From positions 1-7,501 of the forward strand of contig JAITBS010000309.1 of NCBI GenBank assembly GCA_031283515.1: DNA of 7,501 nt, written 5' to 3'. A program made the translations under genes and the position numbers. Each line of letters starts with the position of its first letter. Position 1 is the first letter of the stretch. The notes below the pieces were generated by a model, which had not been told where the DNA came from, ran no database searches, and was given only the letters and a program-made list of their open reading frames with translations. Source of the stretch: Planctomycetaceae bacterium. Lineage in GTDB: Bacteria; Planctomycetota; Planctomycetia; Pirellulales; Thermoguttaceae. Positions 1 through 6,304 of this stretch are shown here, piece by piece.

Positions 1-123
1 CTACAAAAAAAAGAATACGCCCAACACATTCGTTTAACAAAAAAAGAACTACAACAATACGCAAAACGACTCGAACGCACTAAAAATATCGAACCGTGGC
101 ACCTGAAAATAAAACCAGAATAA
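1..123 (+). CDS. C-terminal fragment of an unrecognised protein
   Basis: Frame 1 is open from the left edge to a TAA at 121-123 and gives 40 residues. The 5' part lies outside the window. The fragment is rich in Lys, Glu, Gln and Arg with leucines spaced as in a helix (KKELQQYAKRLERTK), then ends in a PWHLKIKPE tail, so it looks like an amphipathic or coiled-coil C-terminus of a soluble protein. I do not recognise the family. The biased, well-formed composition and the lack of any stop argue for real coding sequence, but the fragment is too short to be certain. Confidence 0.5.
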   Translation, partial: LQKKEYAQHIRLTKKELQQYAKRLERTKNIEPWHLKIKPE

Positions 124-212
124 TGGAACCTTATTTTAGACCACAAGCCTTATGCGTTGAAGAATATACTCATCATACTTGGCAATTCGGTTTTCGTTTT
201 TTGACAAGATAA
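123..212 (+). CDS. Possible 29-residue ORF overlapping the preceding stop (TAATG)
   Basis: An ATG at 123-125 shares its A with the preceding TAA, an arrangement typical of translational coupling. The frame runs 29 codons (MEPYFRPQALC and onward) to a TAA at 210-212. The last codons and the stop lie inside the 18-bp repeat that starts at 201, so this may be the start of a longer gene cut off by the repeat rather than a genuine small protein. No domain is recognisable. The TAATG overlap is the only positive evidence. Confidence 0.25.
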   Translation: MEPYFRPQALCVEEYTHHTWQFGFRFLTR

Positions 213-251
213 ACTGATTTTGACAGGATAAACAAAATTTACAGGATTTTT
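201..251 (+). repeat. Short imperfect 18-19 bp tandem repeat (TTGACAGGATAAAC type)
   Basis: Three degenerate units are visible: TTGACAAGATAAACTGAT (201-218), TTGACAGGATAAACAAAA (220-237 after one extra T), and a partial TTTACAGGATTTTT (238-251). This resembles a dispersed intergenic repeat that I recall from many environmental bacterial genomes. It contains TTGACA hexamers that could be mistaken for -35 boxes, but no convincing -10 follows them. Confidence 0.6.
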
Positions 252-311
252 AAATAAAAGACACAAAAATTCTGCTCTTATAATGTCGAATTTTAAAATA
301 CAATGAGTATA

Positions 312-337
312 TTGATACCATTTGTTGATACCATTTG
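312..337 (+). repeat. Perfect 13-bp tandem duplication
   Basis: TTGATACCATTTG occurs twice back to back (312-324 and 325-337) with no mismatch. It is consistent with a recent slippage duplication. No gene is close by. Confidence 0.85.
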
Positions 338-560
338 TCCGACTCCACTGAACACATTAACAATGTTCCAAAGTGAACATTTCAATCGTGTTTTGTATTG
401 AGATATGTTCTAACCTCTTTATAATCACCAGTTTAGCATCAATTCTCGTACACGGTGAACAGCTCTGTTTTGAGGAATGAACCCTACAGTGAACAGCCGT
501 TAATATGTTTTTACAAATCTTTTTGCAACAAATATTTGTGACGAACCTATAAGAGATTAG

Positions 561-583
561 GCAACTCTTCACCGAAGGGTTGC
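561..583. repeat. REP-like hairpin, 10-bp stem
   Basis: GCAACTCTTC and GAAGGGTTGC pair around an ACC loop: nine Watson-Crick pairs and one G-T wobble when read on the + strand. No T-run follows on either strand, so a terminator role is doubtful. The - strand core AACCCTTCGGTGAAGAGTT matches the hairpin at 2890-2908 at 15 of 19 positions, including one pair changed on both sides, which suggests members of one dispersed hairpin family. Confidence 0.55.
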
Positions 584-701
584 AAATTCACGGTCACAAT
601 GAATCAGATTAACGCCGATAATTTGGTGTTACACTCCATTGGGGTGCGATGGTAAGTGAAAGCCTTTCGGAATTTTCTGGAAAATATCTACGCTTTACTC
701 A

Positions 702-729
702 TTGACAAATTTTTCGGAGTTATTAGAAT
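702..729 (+). promoter_or_regulatory. Candidate sigma70-type promoter for the membrane-protein operon
   Basis: A perfect -35 hexamer TTGACA (702-707) is followed after 16 bp by TAGAAT (724-729), one mismatch from the -10 consensus. Transcription would start near 736, leaving a leader of about 70 nt before the ATG at 806. It is the best promoter match I found in the window and is placed correctly for the three + strand genes. Confidence 0.5.
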
Positions 730-805
730 TAGTGTCTGTTTGTGAAAACAAACAAAATTCATAATTATTAGTTCTCTGTTTTGATAAATCTTTTATTCTC
801 GTTCC

Positions 806-1558
806 ATGACATCCATCGTGATTAGCCCGTTTTGGCAAAGTTTTGACGAACAATGGGTCGGCGCAACTCTTGTTGCGCTAACCGCAATGATTTTGCTCTC
901 CGCCACGATTTCACTTGTTCGTGCGCGAAGTGTGAATAGGATATTGATTACGGTGGGACTTATTGTTCTTGCAGCGTTACTGCTTGCTCCAAAAGCAGAT
1001 TCCCAATCGCCAAAAATGTTTCAGATTTGGCTCATGGACCCGTCAACCCTGACAAGTTTGTCCATACTCCAAATTTTAATAACAACAATTACTGTTTTCG
1101 GTTCGCTTAGACAGGAATTTTGTATTGAACGTCAAGGACAAATTTTACATGAAATTCGTTCTTGGTTTATCGCGGTTGTTGGAGTGTTACCGTCGCCGAT
1201 TCTTCTTGTGTTTATTTTTTGGATCGAACAAAACATGATGATCTCCACACGCCAAACCGCACCAATAATGATTGGTATTCAGGTTGCTGTAGTGCTGGTT
1301 GTGATTCTTGCTATGCTTGCTTTTATACTGGCATGGTTCGGAAAATACCAATTGATTGCAATTCACTTTTTTGTTGGTTTTGCTCTGGTTTGTTCAGGGG
1401 CATTGCTGCCTTGCCTGACAATTAAACTTTCATTTCACTCAACCTCCGGTTCGCAGTACATGCCGGATATTTTGCCTTTGGTTGGCGTGCTGATCCTGAT
1501 GGCAGTAACATTCGTTTACGGATTTTATCGTGCCGAAAAACGATCATTAACGCATTAA
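806..1558 (+). CDS. Seven-segment integral membrane protein of unknown function
   Basis: The 250-residue product is strongly hydrophobic, with likely membrane segments near residues 18-38, 44-61, 84-101, 119-140, 153-178, 183-205 and 222-241. No catalytic motif or known domain is recognisable, and no signal peptide is separable from the first segment. The ATG at 806 is the first possible start: an in-frame TAA sits at 785-787 and nothing usable lies between. There is no Shine-Dalgarno sequence. The next gene, encoding a MotA/TolQ/ExbB-family channel subunit, starts 69 bp downstream on the same strand and is followed by a DUF2149 gene, so I infer a membrane component of the same complex. It could also be an unrelated membrane protein that shares the transcript. 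Confidence 0.8.
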   Translation: MTSIVISPFWQSFDEQWVGATLVALTAMILLSATISLVRARSVNRILITVGLIVLAALLLAPKADSQSPKMFQIWLMDPSTLTSLSILQILITTITVFGSLRQEFCIERQGQILHEIRSWFIAVVGVLPSPILLVFIFWIEQNMMISTRQTAPIMIGIQVAVVLVVILAMLAFILAWFGKYQLIAIHFFVGFALVCSGALLPCLTIKLSFHSTSGSQYMPDILPLVGVLILMAVTFVYGFYRAEKRSLTH

Positions 1559-1572
1559 AGAAAACGTAACCC

Positions 1573-1621
1573 ATTAACTTTTAACTTTCCACTATTAACT
1601 TTTAACTACTAACTATTAACT
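1573..1621 (+). repeat. Heptanucleotide tandem repeat, 7 units (NNTAACT)
   Basis: Seven 7-bp units lie in strict register: ATTAACT, TTTAACT, TTCCACT, ATTAACT, TTTAACT, ACTAACT, ATTAACT. They fill 49 of the 69 bp between the membrane-protein stop and the ATG at 1628, ending 6 bp before that start, in the place of a ribosome binding site. A related 7-bp array is at 7461-7501. A change in unit number would alter the spacing and leader structure but not any reading frame. Confidence 0.85.
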
Positions 1622-1627
1622 ACAATC

Positions 1628-2227
1628 ATGCCGATTTTAACGAACATTTTTTACATTATCTCGGTATCGCTGATGATTCCGGTAATGCTTGCGTTGCTTT
1701 TTGGTCTTGTGTACACACTTTACCTGTCAGGAATTACGGTGCATGAATTTATTGCCCGTATGAAATCAAAAGCACAACGTCAAAAGTTTGCGGAAGCTCT
1801 TGAAAATAAGGATGTAACCGTTTCATTGCTTCCTGGTTCGGGTTCTTTTGAAAAGACGTTGAACCTGATTCAAACACGTCATGATGATTTGTTGCTTATT
1901 AACAAAAAGATTGCGGATATTGAATCGTTGTGGCGGACGGAGTTGCAGAAGATTGCGGATCTGACCAAATACGGACCGGCAATTGGTTTAATGGGAACCT
2001 TGATTCCATTGGGTCCGGCGTTGGTGGGACTTGCTGAAGGCGATTTGGTAACACTTTCCAATCAGATGGTGATTGCTTTTTCGACAACCGCGGTGGGAGT
2101 TCTGATTAGTTTAATTGCGTTGGCAATTAACAGTGCGAAAAAGAGTTGGTATCGGGACGACTCGATTCTCCTGAACTTTGCCGCAGAGCGGCTTACGGCA
2201 AAAAAAACGTCCCAAGAAACCGTTTAA
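1628..2227 (+). CDS. MotA/TolQ/ExbB-family proton channel subunit
   Basis: The family uses ion flow across the inner membrane to drive an envelope partner. The 199-residue protein shows the expected three-helix layout: helix 1 at about 7-33, a charged cytoplasmic loop at 34-113, then two helices at about 115-137 and 147-168 that form the conserved core. The core carries GPAIGLMGTLIPLGPAL (116-132), a small-residue-rich pattern close to the TolQ/ExbB signature, and FSTTAVGVLISL (151-162) matches the third helix. The following DUF2149 gene, 17 bp downstream, encodes the likely single-span partner. The ATG at 1628 lacks a Shine-Dalgarno sequence and sits directly after a heptanucleotide repeat. 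It is neither a classical motA, which has four helices and a longer chain, nor clearly tolQ or exbB, so no symbol is given. Family assignment is firm; the substrate or process powered is unknown. Confidence 0.85.
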   Translation: MPILTNIFYIISVSLMIPVMLALLFGLVYTLYLSGITVHEFIARMKSKAQRQKFAEALENKDVTVSLLPGSGSFEKTLNLIQTRHDDLLLINKKIADIESLWRTELQKIADLTKYGPAIGLMGTLIPLGPALVGLAEGDLVTLSNQMVIAFSTTAVGVLISLIALAINSAKKSWYRDDSILLNFAAERLTAKKTSQETV

Positions 2228-2244
2228 CAGGAAAGAGTAACACC

Positions 2245-2574
2245 ATGAAAAAGATAAAATTTTTTGAAGAGGAAGATCGTATCGAACCGCTTGCGTCGGT
2301 TGCGAATCTTGTGGACGTGATGTTAGTTTTTTCGGTTGCGTTAATGGTGGCGTTGGTTTCTTATTTGCAGGTTCCGGCGATGCTGCAAAACAAGGATTAC
2401 ACGGTGATTACCAATCCGGGCGGAGTTGATATGGAGATTATTATCAAGGAGGGGCAGGAAATCAAACATTACGAAGCAACCACCGCCACCGGAGCCGGTC
2501 AAGGCGAATTACTGGGGCAAGCCTACCGTTTACCGGATGGACGCGTCATTTATGTCCCCGCCGATAAAAAATGA
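2245..2574 (+). CDS. DUF2149 protein, TolR/ExbD-like partner of the channel subunit
   Basis: The 109-residue protein has a short charged cytoplasmic N-terminus, one membrane helix at about 22-42, and a small periplasmic domain. NLVDVMLVFSVAL (21-33) puts an acidic residue (Asp24) at the start of the helix, like the proton-carrying Asp of TolR and ExbD. The C-terminal IIIKEGQEIKHY (65-76) and GELLGQAYRLPDGRVIYVP (87-105) fit DUF2149. I start it at 2245 because an AGGAAAG-like site (2229-2235) lies about 10 nt upstream. The frame is open further 5' only as overlap with the channel gene. DUF2149 genes are known next to MotA/TolQ/ExbB genes in several phyla and methanogens, sometimes with cobN-like chelatase genes; no such gene is visible here. 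The stop overlaps an ATG (ATGA at 2571-2574), but that frame is only 29 codons. Confidence 0.8.
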   Translation: MKKIKFFEEEDRIEPLASVANLVDVMLVFSVALMVALVSYLQVPAMLQNKDYTVITNPGGVDMEIIIKEGQEIKHYEATTATGAGQGELLGQAYRLPDGRVIYVPADKK

Positions 2575-2583
2575 CTGTTATTC

Positions 2584-2855
2584 TTGGGTTGCTCAATCTT
2601 TCCGAAGACCAACTGGAATTACAAACAACCGGTTCATGCGGATTCCGCTTACAAGGGTGAACAGATCGAAGCGGAACTTAAACGGCGTGGTTTTGATTCT
2701 CAGATCAATGAGAAAGGTATCGAGGTAAACCGCTCACCAATGCACAAAAAGCGAATAACAGTTTGAAATCGAAAATATGTTGTAGAACCGAACATCTATT
2801 TGGAGCTCAAAGGATGCGAATGGGCAATGTGATTGTTTTTCATTGCCGTCCGTAA
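2584..2855 (+). pseudogene. Decayed IS5-family transposase, C-terminal part, frameshifted
   Basis: The frame from 2584 reads PVHADSAYKGEQIEAELKRR and then a GFDSQINEKG segment, which matches the last catalytic region of IS5-type DDE transposases (typically YADSAY, then R.H.KG). Near 2724-2727 the sense continues one base out of frame as GKPLTNAQKANNSLKSK, then CCRTEHLFGAQRMRMGN, equivalent to the usual PLTEEQK..N..KS..RARVEH.FG ending. The first frame meets TGA at 2764-2766; the second ends at TAA 2853-2855. The N-terminal two thirds are missing, and I see no terminal inverted repeats or target duplication, so this is a dead fragment. It lies 9 bp after the DUF2149 stop, so an insertion followed by deletion may have removed a further gene of that operon. 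Confidence 0.75.
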
Positions 2856-2911
2856 ACAGGGGCAAGTCGGCTATCGCCGTATTGTTTAAAACCTTTCGGC
2901 GAAAGGTTGAC
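2855..2911. repeat. REP-like dispersed element, copy 1
   Basis: The left module AACAGGGGCAAGTCGGC (2855-2871) matches 7310-7326 at 16 of 17 positions, and the right module GGCGAAAGGTTGAC (2898-2911) matches 7342-7355 exactly. Between them this copy has 26 nt and the other 15 nt. This copy includes a perfect stem-loop at its right end. Two copies in 7.5 kb, both intergenic and palindromic, point to a REP-type small mobile repeat. Confidence 0.65.
2890..2908 (-). terminator. Stem-loop likely terminating the speB transcript
   Basis: AACCTTTCGGCGAAAGGTT forms a 9-bp perfect inverted repeat around one central base, 11 bp beyond the speB stop. Read on the - strand, the stem is followed by TTAAACAAT, so the run is TTTT including the end of the stem, a weak but usable U-tract. 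It also lies after the convergent + strand remnant and may serve both directions. Confidence 0.5.
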
Positions 2912-2919
2912 TGCCTTAC

Positions 2920-3786
2920 TCAGGTCGTGTAGGTAATTATTTTGGCAACGAGTCTTGCGGCGAGAAATTCCGTAATCACATTTTGTCCTCCCAATGGGGC
3001 GGTTTCAACCACATCGGCACCAACAATTTTTTTTGTTGTACAGATTTTTCGTAAAAGATAGGTTATCTGTTGCCAATTCAGACCGCCCGGTTCGGGAGTT
3101 CCTGTTCCGGGAGCGAAGGACGGATCGAATACGTCCATGTCAAACGTAATATAAACATGTTCCGTCAACCCACAAAGAATTCGGTCTAAACTTTCACGAA
3201 TATTTTCCGTAATCATTTTCGGAGTCAGGATACGGGAAATCTGTTCGGGACAATCTCGATATTCTTCTTCGCTGAAACTTCGAATCCCCACTTGGACAAG
3301 ATGGGGCGTCCAGTCAAGAACGCGACGCATTGCGGAGGCATGGGAATAACGACCACCTGTGTATGAGTCCCGAAGATCAGCATGAGCATCAAATTGCAAA
3401 ACACTCAAATCCCCATAACTCTCCGCCGCCGCACAAACTATGGGCGGTGTAATACTATGCTCTCCGCCTAAAACAATAGGAAATCGACCGGTTCGGAAAA
3501 AATCATAGTGTTTCACCGTTGAATAAATCCGTTCAAATTCTTCTTCCGGTGTCTCAGCCGGCAAAATCGGCGGTAATGTAGCAATACCTTGTTGAGTAAA
3601 ATCAATCAACAACTCTTCATCAAAATGTTCCATCTGATCCGAAACCGCTAAAATCGCTGCCGGTCCCTTAATCGTCCCGCCCAAAAAACAAACCGTTCCC
3701 TCATAAGGAATCGGCAAAATTAAATATCCGGCAGTTTTCGGATCACATAACTCCGCCGGTAAATTAAAAAATTTATTTTCGTTCAC
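2920..3786 (-). CDS. speB: Agmatinase (agmatine ureohydrolase)
   Basis: The enzyme hydrolyses agmatine to putrescine and urea in the cytoplasm, a step of polyamine synthesis from arginine. The 288-residue protein is a full-length ureohydrolase (arginase/agmatinase fold). The dinuclear manganese ligands are all present: His110 in GGEHS (107-111), Asp133, His135 and Asp137 in FDAHADLRDSY (132-142), and Asp216 and Asp218 in TFDMDVFDPSFAPGTGTPEP (214-233). SHASAMRR (148-155) and Glu261 in VVETAP also fit. The start is a GTG at 3784-3786; there is no better upstream start and the next Met is residue 52. It lies 54 bp downstream of the DUF4340 gene on the same strand, so the two are probably co-transcribed. 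Guanidinobutyrase or formiminoglutamase activity cannot be ruled out by eye, but the short agmatinase-type N-terminus (PIPYEGTVCFLGGTIKGPAA) favours agmatinase. Confidence 0.88.
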   Translation of the reverse strand: MNENKFFNLPAELCDPKTAGYLILPIPYEGTVCFLGGTIKGPAAILAVSDQMEHFDEELLIDFTQQGIATLPPILPAETPEEEFERIYSTVKHYDFFRTGRFPIVLGGEHSITPPIVCAAAESYGDLSVLQFDAHADLRDSYTGGRYSHASAMRRVLDWTPHLVQVGIRSFSEEEYRDCPEQISRILTPKMITENIRESLDRILCGLTEHVYITFDMDVFDPSFAPGTGTPEPGGLNWQQITYLLRKICTTKKIVGADVVETAPLGGQNVITEFLAARLVAKIITYTT

Positions 3787-3840
3787 AAAATGAACCGTAA
3801 AGTTGAATATTAAATAAAATAGACTAATGTAGAAGAAGTA

Positions 3841-5718
3841 TTATTCTTCCTTTTTTGTTTCCTCAACCGGTTTGGGCTCTTCTTTTTTCGTTTCTTCAAC
3901 CGGTTTGGGCTCTTCCTTTTTCGTTTCTTCAACCGGTTTGGGCTCTTCCTTTTTCGTTTCCTCAACCGGTTTGGGCTCTTCCTTTTTCGTTTCATCAACC
4001 GGTTTGGGCTCTTCCTTTTTTGTTTCCTCTGCTGGTGTTTCACTCAAACCCGACATATTGATAAGACCATCTGTCCCCGGTAAATTCGGAAGTTTTGTCT
4101 CTATTGTTTCCTGTTTATGATCATGGTTTTCACCATGTTCGTGATGTTCGTCTTTGTCTTCTGTTTCTTTTTTCTTTTCGCGGAACACATTTATTTGTGT
4201 TAAGTGGATTTTTTTGTACACATCTTCCGAAATAACATAATACCAATCCGCAAAACGATTAGTCAATTTTTCGGCACGTTTTTTACCTTCTTCGATTGCT
4301 TTATTGTAGCGTTCTTGTTCACGCTGGTTTGATTTTTCGATTTGTTCTTTTTCTTTGTTTGCGTTTTCGGTTTGCTCCGGATTCAATCCGTCCGGAATTT
4401 CAGGAACAGGTTGAATATCCGGTTCAGGAATCATCGAAGCATCAAATTCAGCAGTTACAAAAAGATAACGATTCGCACCCATTGCCGGTTGGTTTTTGCC
4501 GGAAGCTTCGGTGTTGTTATCGGCATTGTTGGTGATTTCCGATTCGGTTCCGGTCAAATCGCCAAACCGAAGATTATAGCGAATACCATCTTTCATCCGA
4601 ATCTGAATATCGCCTTTGTTGGAAAGAAGTTGGATTCGTTCTCCGGTGCCGCGTTTGAGATCGGGCAATTTGACAAGACAGAATCCTGATTTTTGAAGCG
4701 AGGGATCGGGAGTTCCGATTTGTTCGGAGAATGGTTTGCCTTCACGCAATGCTGTTGCCAGTACGGACGGTTTTTTGGTAACGCTCACAATTTTCAGATC
4801 ATTGAGTGCGGAGATCATTCCGTCCAATGTTTCCGAGTTCAACTCCTCGTCCGGTTTCATTGTCCTTTCGTAATATTCATACTTCGTCCCGCGAAAGCCC
4901 ATCCATTTTTTCAGAGTCCATTTTTCCGGACCGGAAGCGGAACTATCGTAACCGAATACCATATCGCCAATGAATGTTGGAATAATTACAGGGGCACCGA
5001 GTTGCATATCCAATTCGGTTTTGTAGGAATATTCATCGACGAAGATTTCCTTGACATCGAGGGAACTAATATCGAGCAAATTCTTTTCAATCCATTGATC
5101 GAAATTTGTTGTAAAACGGCTGGGATCGATTTCGGCGATATAAATGGGAACTTGATCGGCGATGCGTACATAGCGTAATTTTGTTTGTTCGGTGGGGTCT
5201 TCTGAATTTTTCTGTTCTTTGGCATCGGCTTCTTTGCCGACAATCAGATCAACAAACTTTTCATCGCCGGCACCGATCAGTGTTACTTTAACACCGATTC
5301 CTTCACTTAGAGACGCACTTTCGGAATTGGGATCAATAACGCCGTACATGGTATGCAAGGCGGTGATATCATTTTCTTCTGTTGGTGAAGTAACAACATC
5401 CAACACCTTCAGATCAACAAGAGCTTCGGCGACTTTACCCATTTGATCTTTGGCATCGGCGGGGTAATTGTCATGAGAAGGGATTGACCAAACACCGTCA
5501 ACTTCGGTAACTCGAAAATGTTCTGTATCACCGGTTGAGTTTGGTTTAACGATTTCAAGAGTTTTCACTGCGAGCGGGTCGGTGAATTTTTGAAAGAGCG
5601 GTTTACCGATCATCTCTTCCATTTTGATTTCGCGTACAACTGGTCGGGTTAATACAGCCGTTACCAAAAAAATAACGGCAAGAATTAAAAAAATGGTTGT
5701 TTTCTTTGTTTCTGTCAT
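3841..5718 (-). CDS. Membrane-anchored DUF4340 protein with KPVEETKKEEP-repeat tail
   Basis: The 625-residue protein has one N-terminal membrane helix (about 8-25) and a large extracytoplasmic part. Segments such as FRVTEVDGVWSIPSHDNYPA (68-87) and LLSNKGDIQIRMKDGIRYNL (364-383) fit DUF4340, a family of unknown function often found after GldG-like ABC-transporter genes. Residues 445-487 are charged and probably coiled-coil, followed by DWYYVISEDVYKKIHL (491-506), a His-rich patch HHEHGENHDH (525-534), and an acidic-lysine repeat from 563 to the end. The ATG at 5716-5718 has no Shine-Dalgarno and directly follows a 15-bp direct repeat. No GldG or ABC genes lie upstream; the preceding 1.6 kb is repetitive DNA. 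Family assignment is good. The function, perhaps envelope-associated, is unknown, and the His patch could bind metal. Confidence 0.8.
   Translation of the reverse strand: MTETKKTTIFLILAVIFLVTAVLTRPVVREIKMEEMIGKPLFQKFTDPLAVKTLEIVKPNSTGDTEHFRVTEVDGVWSIPSHDNYPADAKDQMGKVAEALVDLKVLDVVTSPTEENDITALHTMYGVIDPNSESASLSEGIGVKVTLIGAGDEKFVDLIVGKEADAKEQKNSEDPTEQTKLRYVRIADQVPIYIAEIDPSRFTTNFDQWIEKNLLDISSLDVKEIFVDEYSYKTELDMQLGAPVIIPTFIGDMVFGYDSSASGPEKWTLKKWMGFRGTKYEYYERTMKPDEELNSETLDGMISALNDLKIVSVTKKPSVLATALREGKPFSEQIGTPDPSLQKSGFCLVKLPDLKRGTGERIQLLSNKGDIQIRMKDGIRYNLRFGDLTGTESEITNNADNNTEASGKNQPAMGANRYLFVTAEFDASMIPEPDIQPVPEIPDGLNPEQTENANKEKEQIEKSNQREQERYNKAIEEGKKRAEKLTNRFADWYYVISEDVYKKIHLTQINVFREKKKETEDKDEHHEHGENHDHKQETIETKLPNLPGTDGLINMSGLSETPAEETKKEEPKPVDETKKEEPKPVEETKKEEPKPVEETKKEEPKPVEETKKEEPKPVEETKKEE
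3844..4032 (-). repeat. 33-bp coding repeat, 5.7 copies (11-residue VEETKKEEPKP)
   Basis: Residues 563-625 of the DUF4340 protein consist of five full 11-residue units and an 8-residue final unit that ends at the stop. Units differ by conservative changes (AEE, VDE, VEE) and by a few synonymous bases, so the array is fairly young. The period is a multiple of three, so gain or loss of units keeps the frame and only changes tail length. Confidence 0.9.
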
Positions 5719-5748
5719 GGTTGTAACAATAGGGGTTGTAGCAATAGG
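5719..5748. repeat. 15-bp direct repeat touching the DUF4340 start codon
   Basis: GGTTGTAACAATAGG (5719-5733) and GGTTGTAGCAATAGG (5734-5748) are adjacent and differ at one base. On the coding strand they fill the 30 nt before the ATG, where a ribosome binding site would sit, and contain no AGGAGG-like sequence. They could be an RNA or protein binding site, or simple slippage. Confidence 0.75.
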
Positions 5749-6001
5749 GTGTGTCGGGGTAAAACTGAGGGAACAAATTAAAATCTCTTGCGGTAACTTC
5801 TAAAAATGACCTCCTAAAAAATCTTGCTCTCAGAAAATGAAAGGCAAGAACAAACCGTATTCAATGAAATATTCAATAAAATACGAAGTCTCTTAAAAGT
5901 TCCTTTATAATTTACATTAAATCTTTATCTTCTTCAAGTCGGAGACTCACCAATATTTTAAAATTTAAAAGTATTGATTCTATGGCAAGATTATCTATTT
6001 T
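5749..6001. other. AT-rich leader region upstream of the DUF4340 gene
   Basis: No ORF is defensible here. On the - strand, TTGAAG (5932-5937) and TAAATT (5909-5914) are 17 bp apart, a weak sigma70-like pair that could drive the DUF4340-speB transcript with a leader of about 180 nt. TATTCAAT is repeated at 5858-5865 and 5870-5877, a possible operator. A full AGGAGGTC lies on the - strand at 5808-5815 with no ATG, GTG or TTG at a suitable distance. Confidence 0.35.
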
Positions 6002-6304
6002 TAGTCCGCAGATTTCGCAGAGTTTCGCAGAAAAATCATCGGCGTTAATTTGTGTCATCTTAGTCCGCAGATTACGCAGAGTTTCGCAGAAAAATCATCG
6101 GCGTTAATTCGTGTCATCATTAGTCCGCAGATTACGCAGATTTTCGCGGAAAAATCATTGGCGTTAATCTGAGTCGTCTTAGTCCGCAGATTTCGCAGAT
6201 TTTCGCGGAAAAATCATCGGCGTTAATTTGTGTCGTCTTAGTCCGCAGATTTCGCAGATTTTCGCGGAAAAATCTTTGGCGTTAATCTGCGTCATCTGCG
6301 GACT
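6002..6304. repeat. 59-bp tandem repeat, 5 units, closed by an inverted copy of its first motif
   Basis: Units begin with TAGTCCGCAGAT at 6002, 6061, 6121, 6180 and 6239, giving periods of 59, 60, 59 and 59 bp. Each contains GCGTTAAT and a TTTCGC(A/G)GAAAAATC block, with scattered substitutions between units. The last unit ends in ATCTGCGGACT (6294-6304), the exact reverse complement of the opening AGTCCGCAGAT, so each unit start can pair with the array end. A T9 run follows at 6307-6315. It belongs to a widespread class of intergenic repeats whose translations read like 'ICVICG'; it is not coding. Confidence 0.85.

Larger units (their letters stand above)
213..701. other. Gene-free spacer with short repeats
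   Basis: About 490 bp hold no ORF I can defend. A 71-codon frame on the - strand (357-572) is rich in Cys, Ile and Lys, has no recognisable motif and no ribosome binding site, and is probably chance. Visible structure: the end of the 18-bp repeat, a 13-bp direct duplication at 312-337, an inverted repeat AATGTTC / GAACATT at 362-368 and 375-381 with a 6-nt loop, a strong hairpin at 561-583, and GAAAGCCTTTC at about 659-669. The stretch looks like decayed intergenic DNA that collects mobile small repeats. Confidence 0.5.

Noticed and set aside
201..248. Promoter built from TTGACA hexamers in the 18-bp repeat
   Set aside because: No good -10 at 16-18 bp, and the hexamers are explained by the repeat itself.
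357..572. 71-codon - strand ORF
   Set aside because: No Shine-Dalgarno, no recognisable motif, atypical Cys-rich composition, and it spans short repeats and inverted repeats in spacer DNA.
2571..2660. 29-codon ORF overlapping the DUF2149 stop
   Set aside because: It runs out of frame through recognisable transposase-remnant sequence; kept only as a hint of a lost gene start.
4296..5446. Several + strand frames opposite the DUF4340 gene
   Set aside because: They are antisense shadows of a well-supported 625-residue gene with biased codon use.
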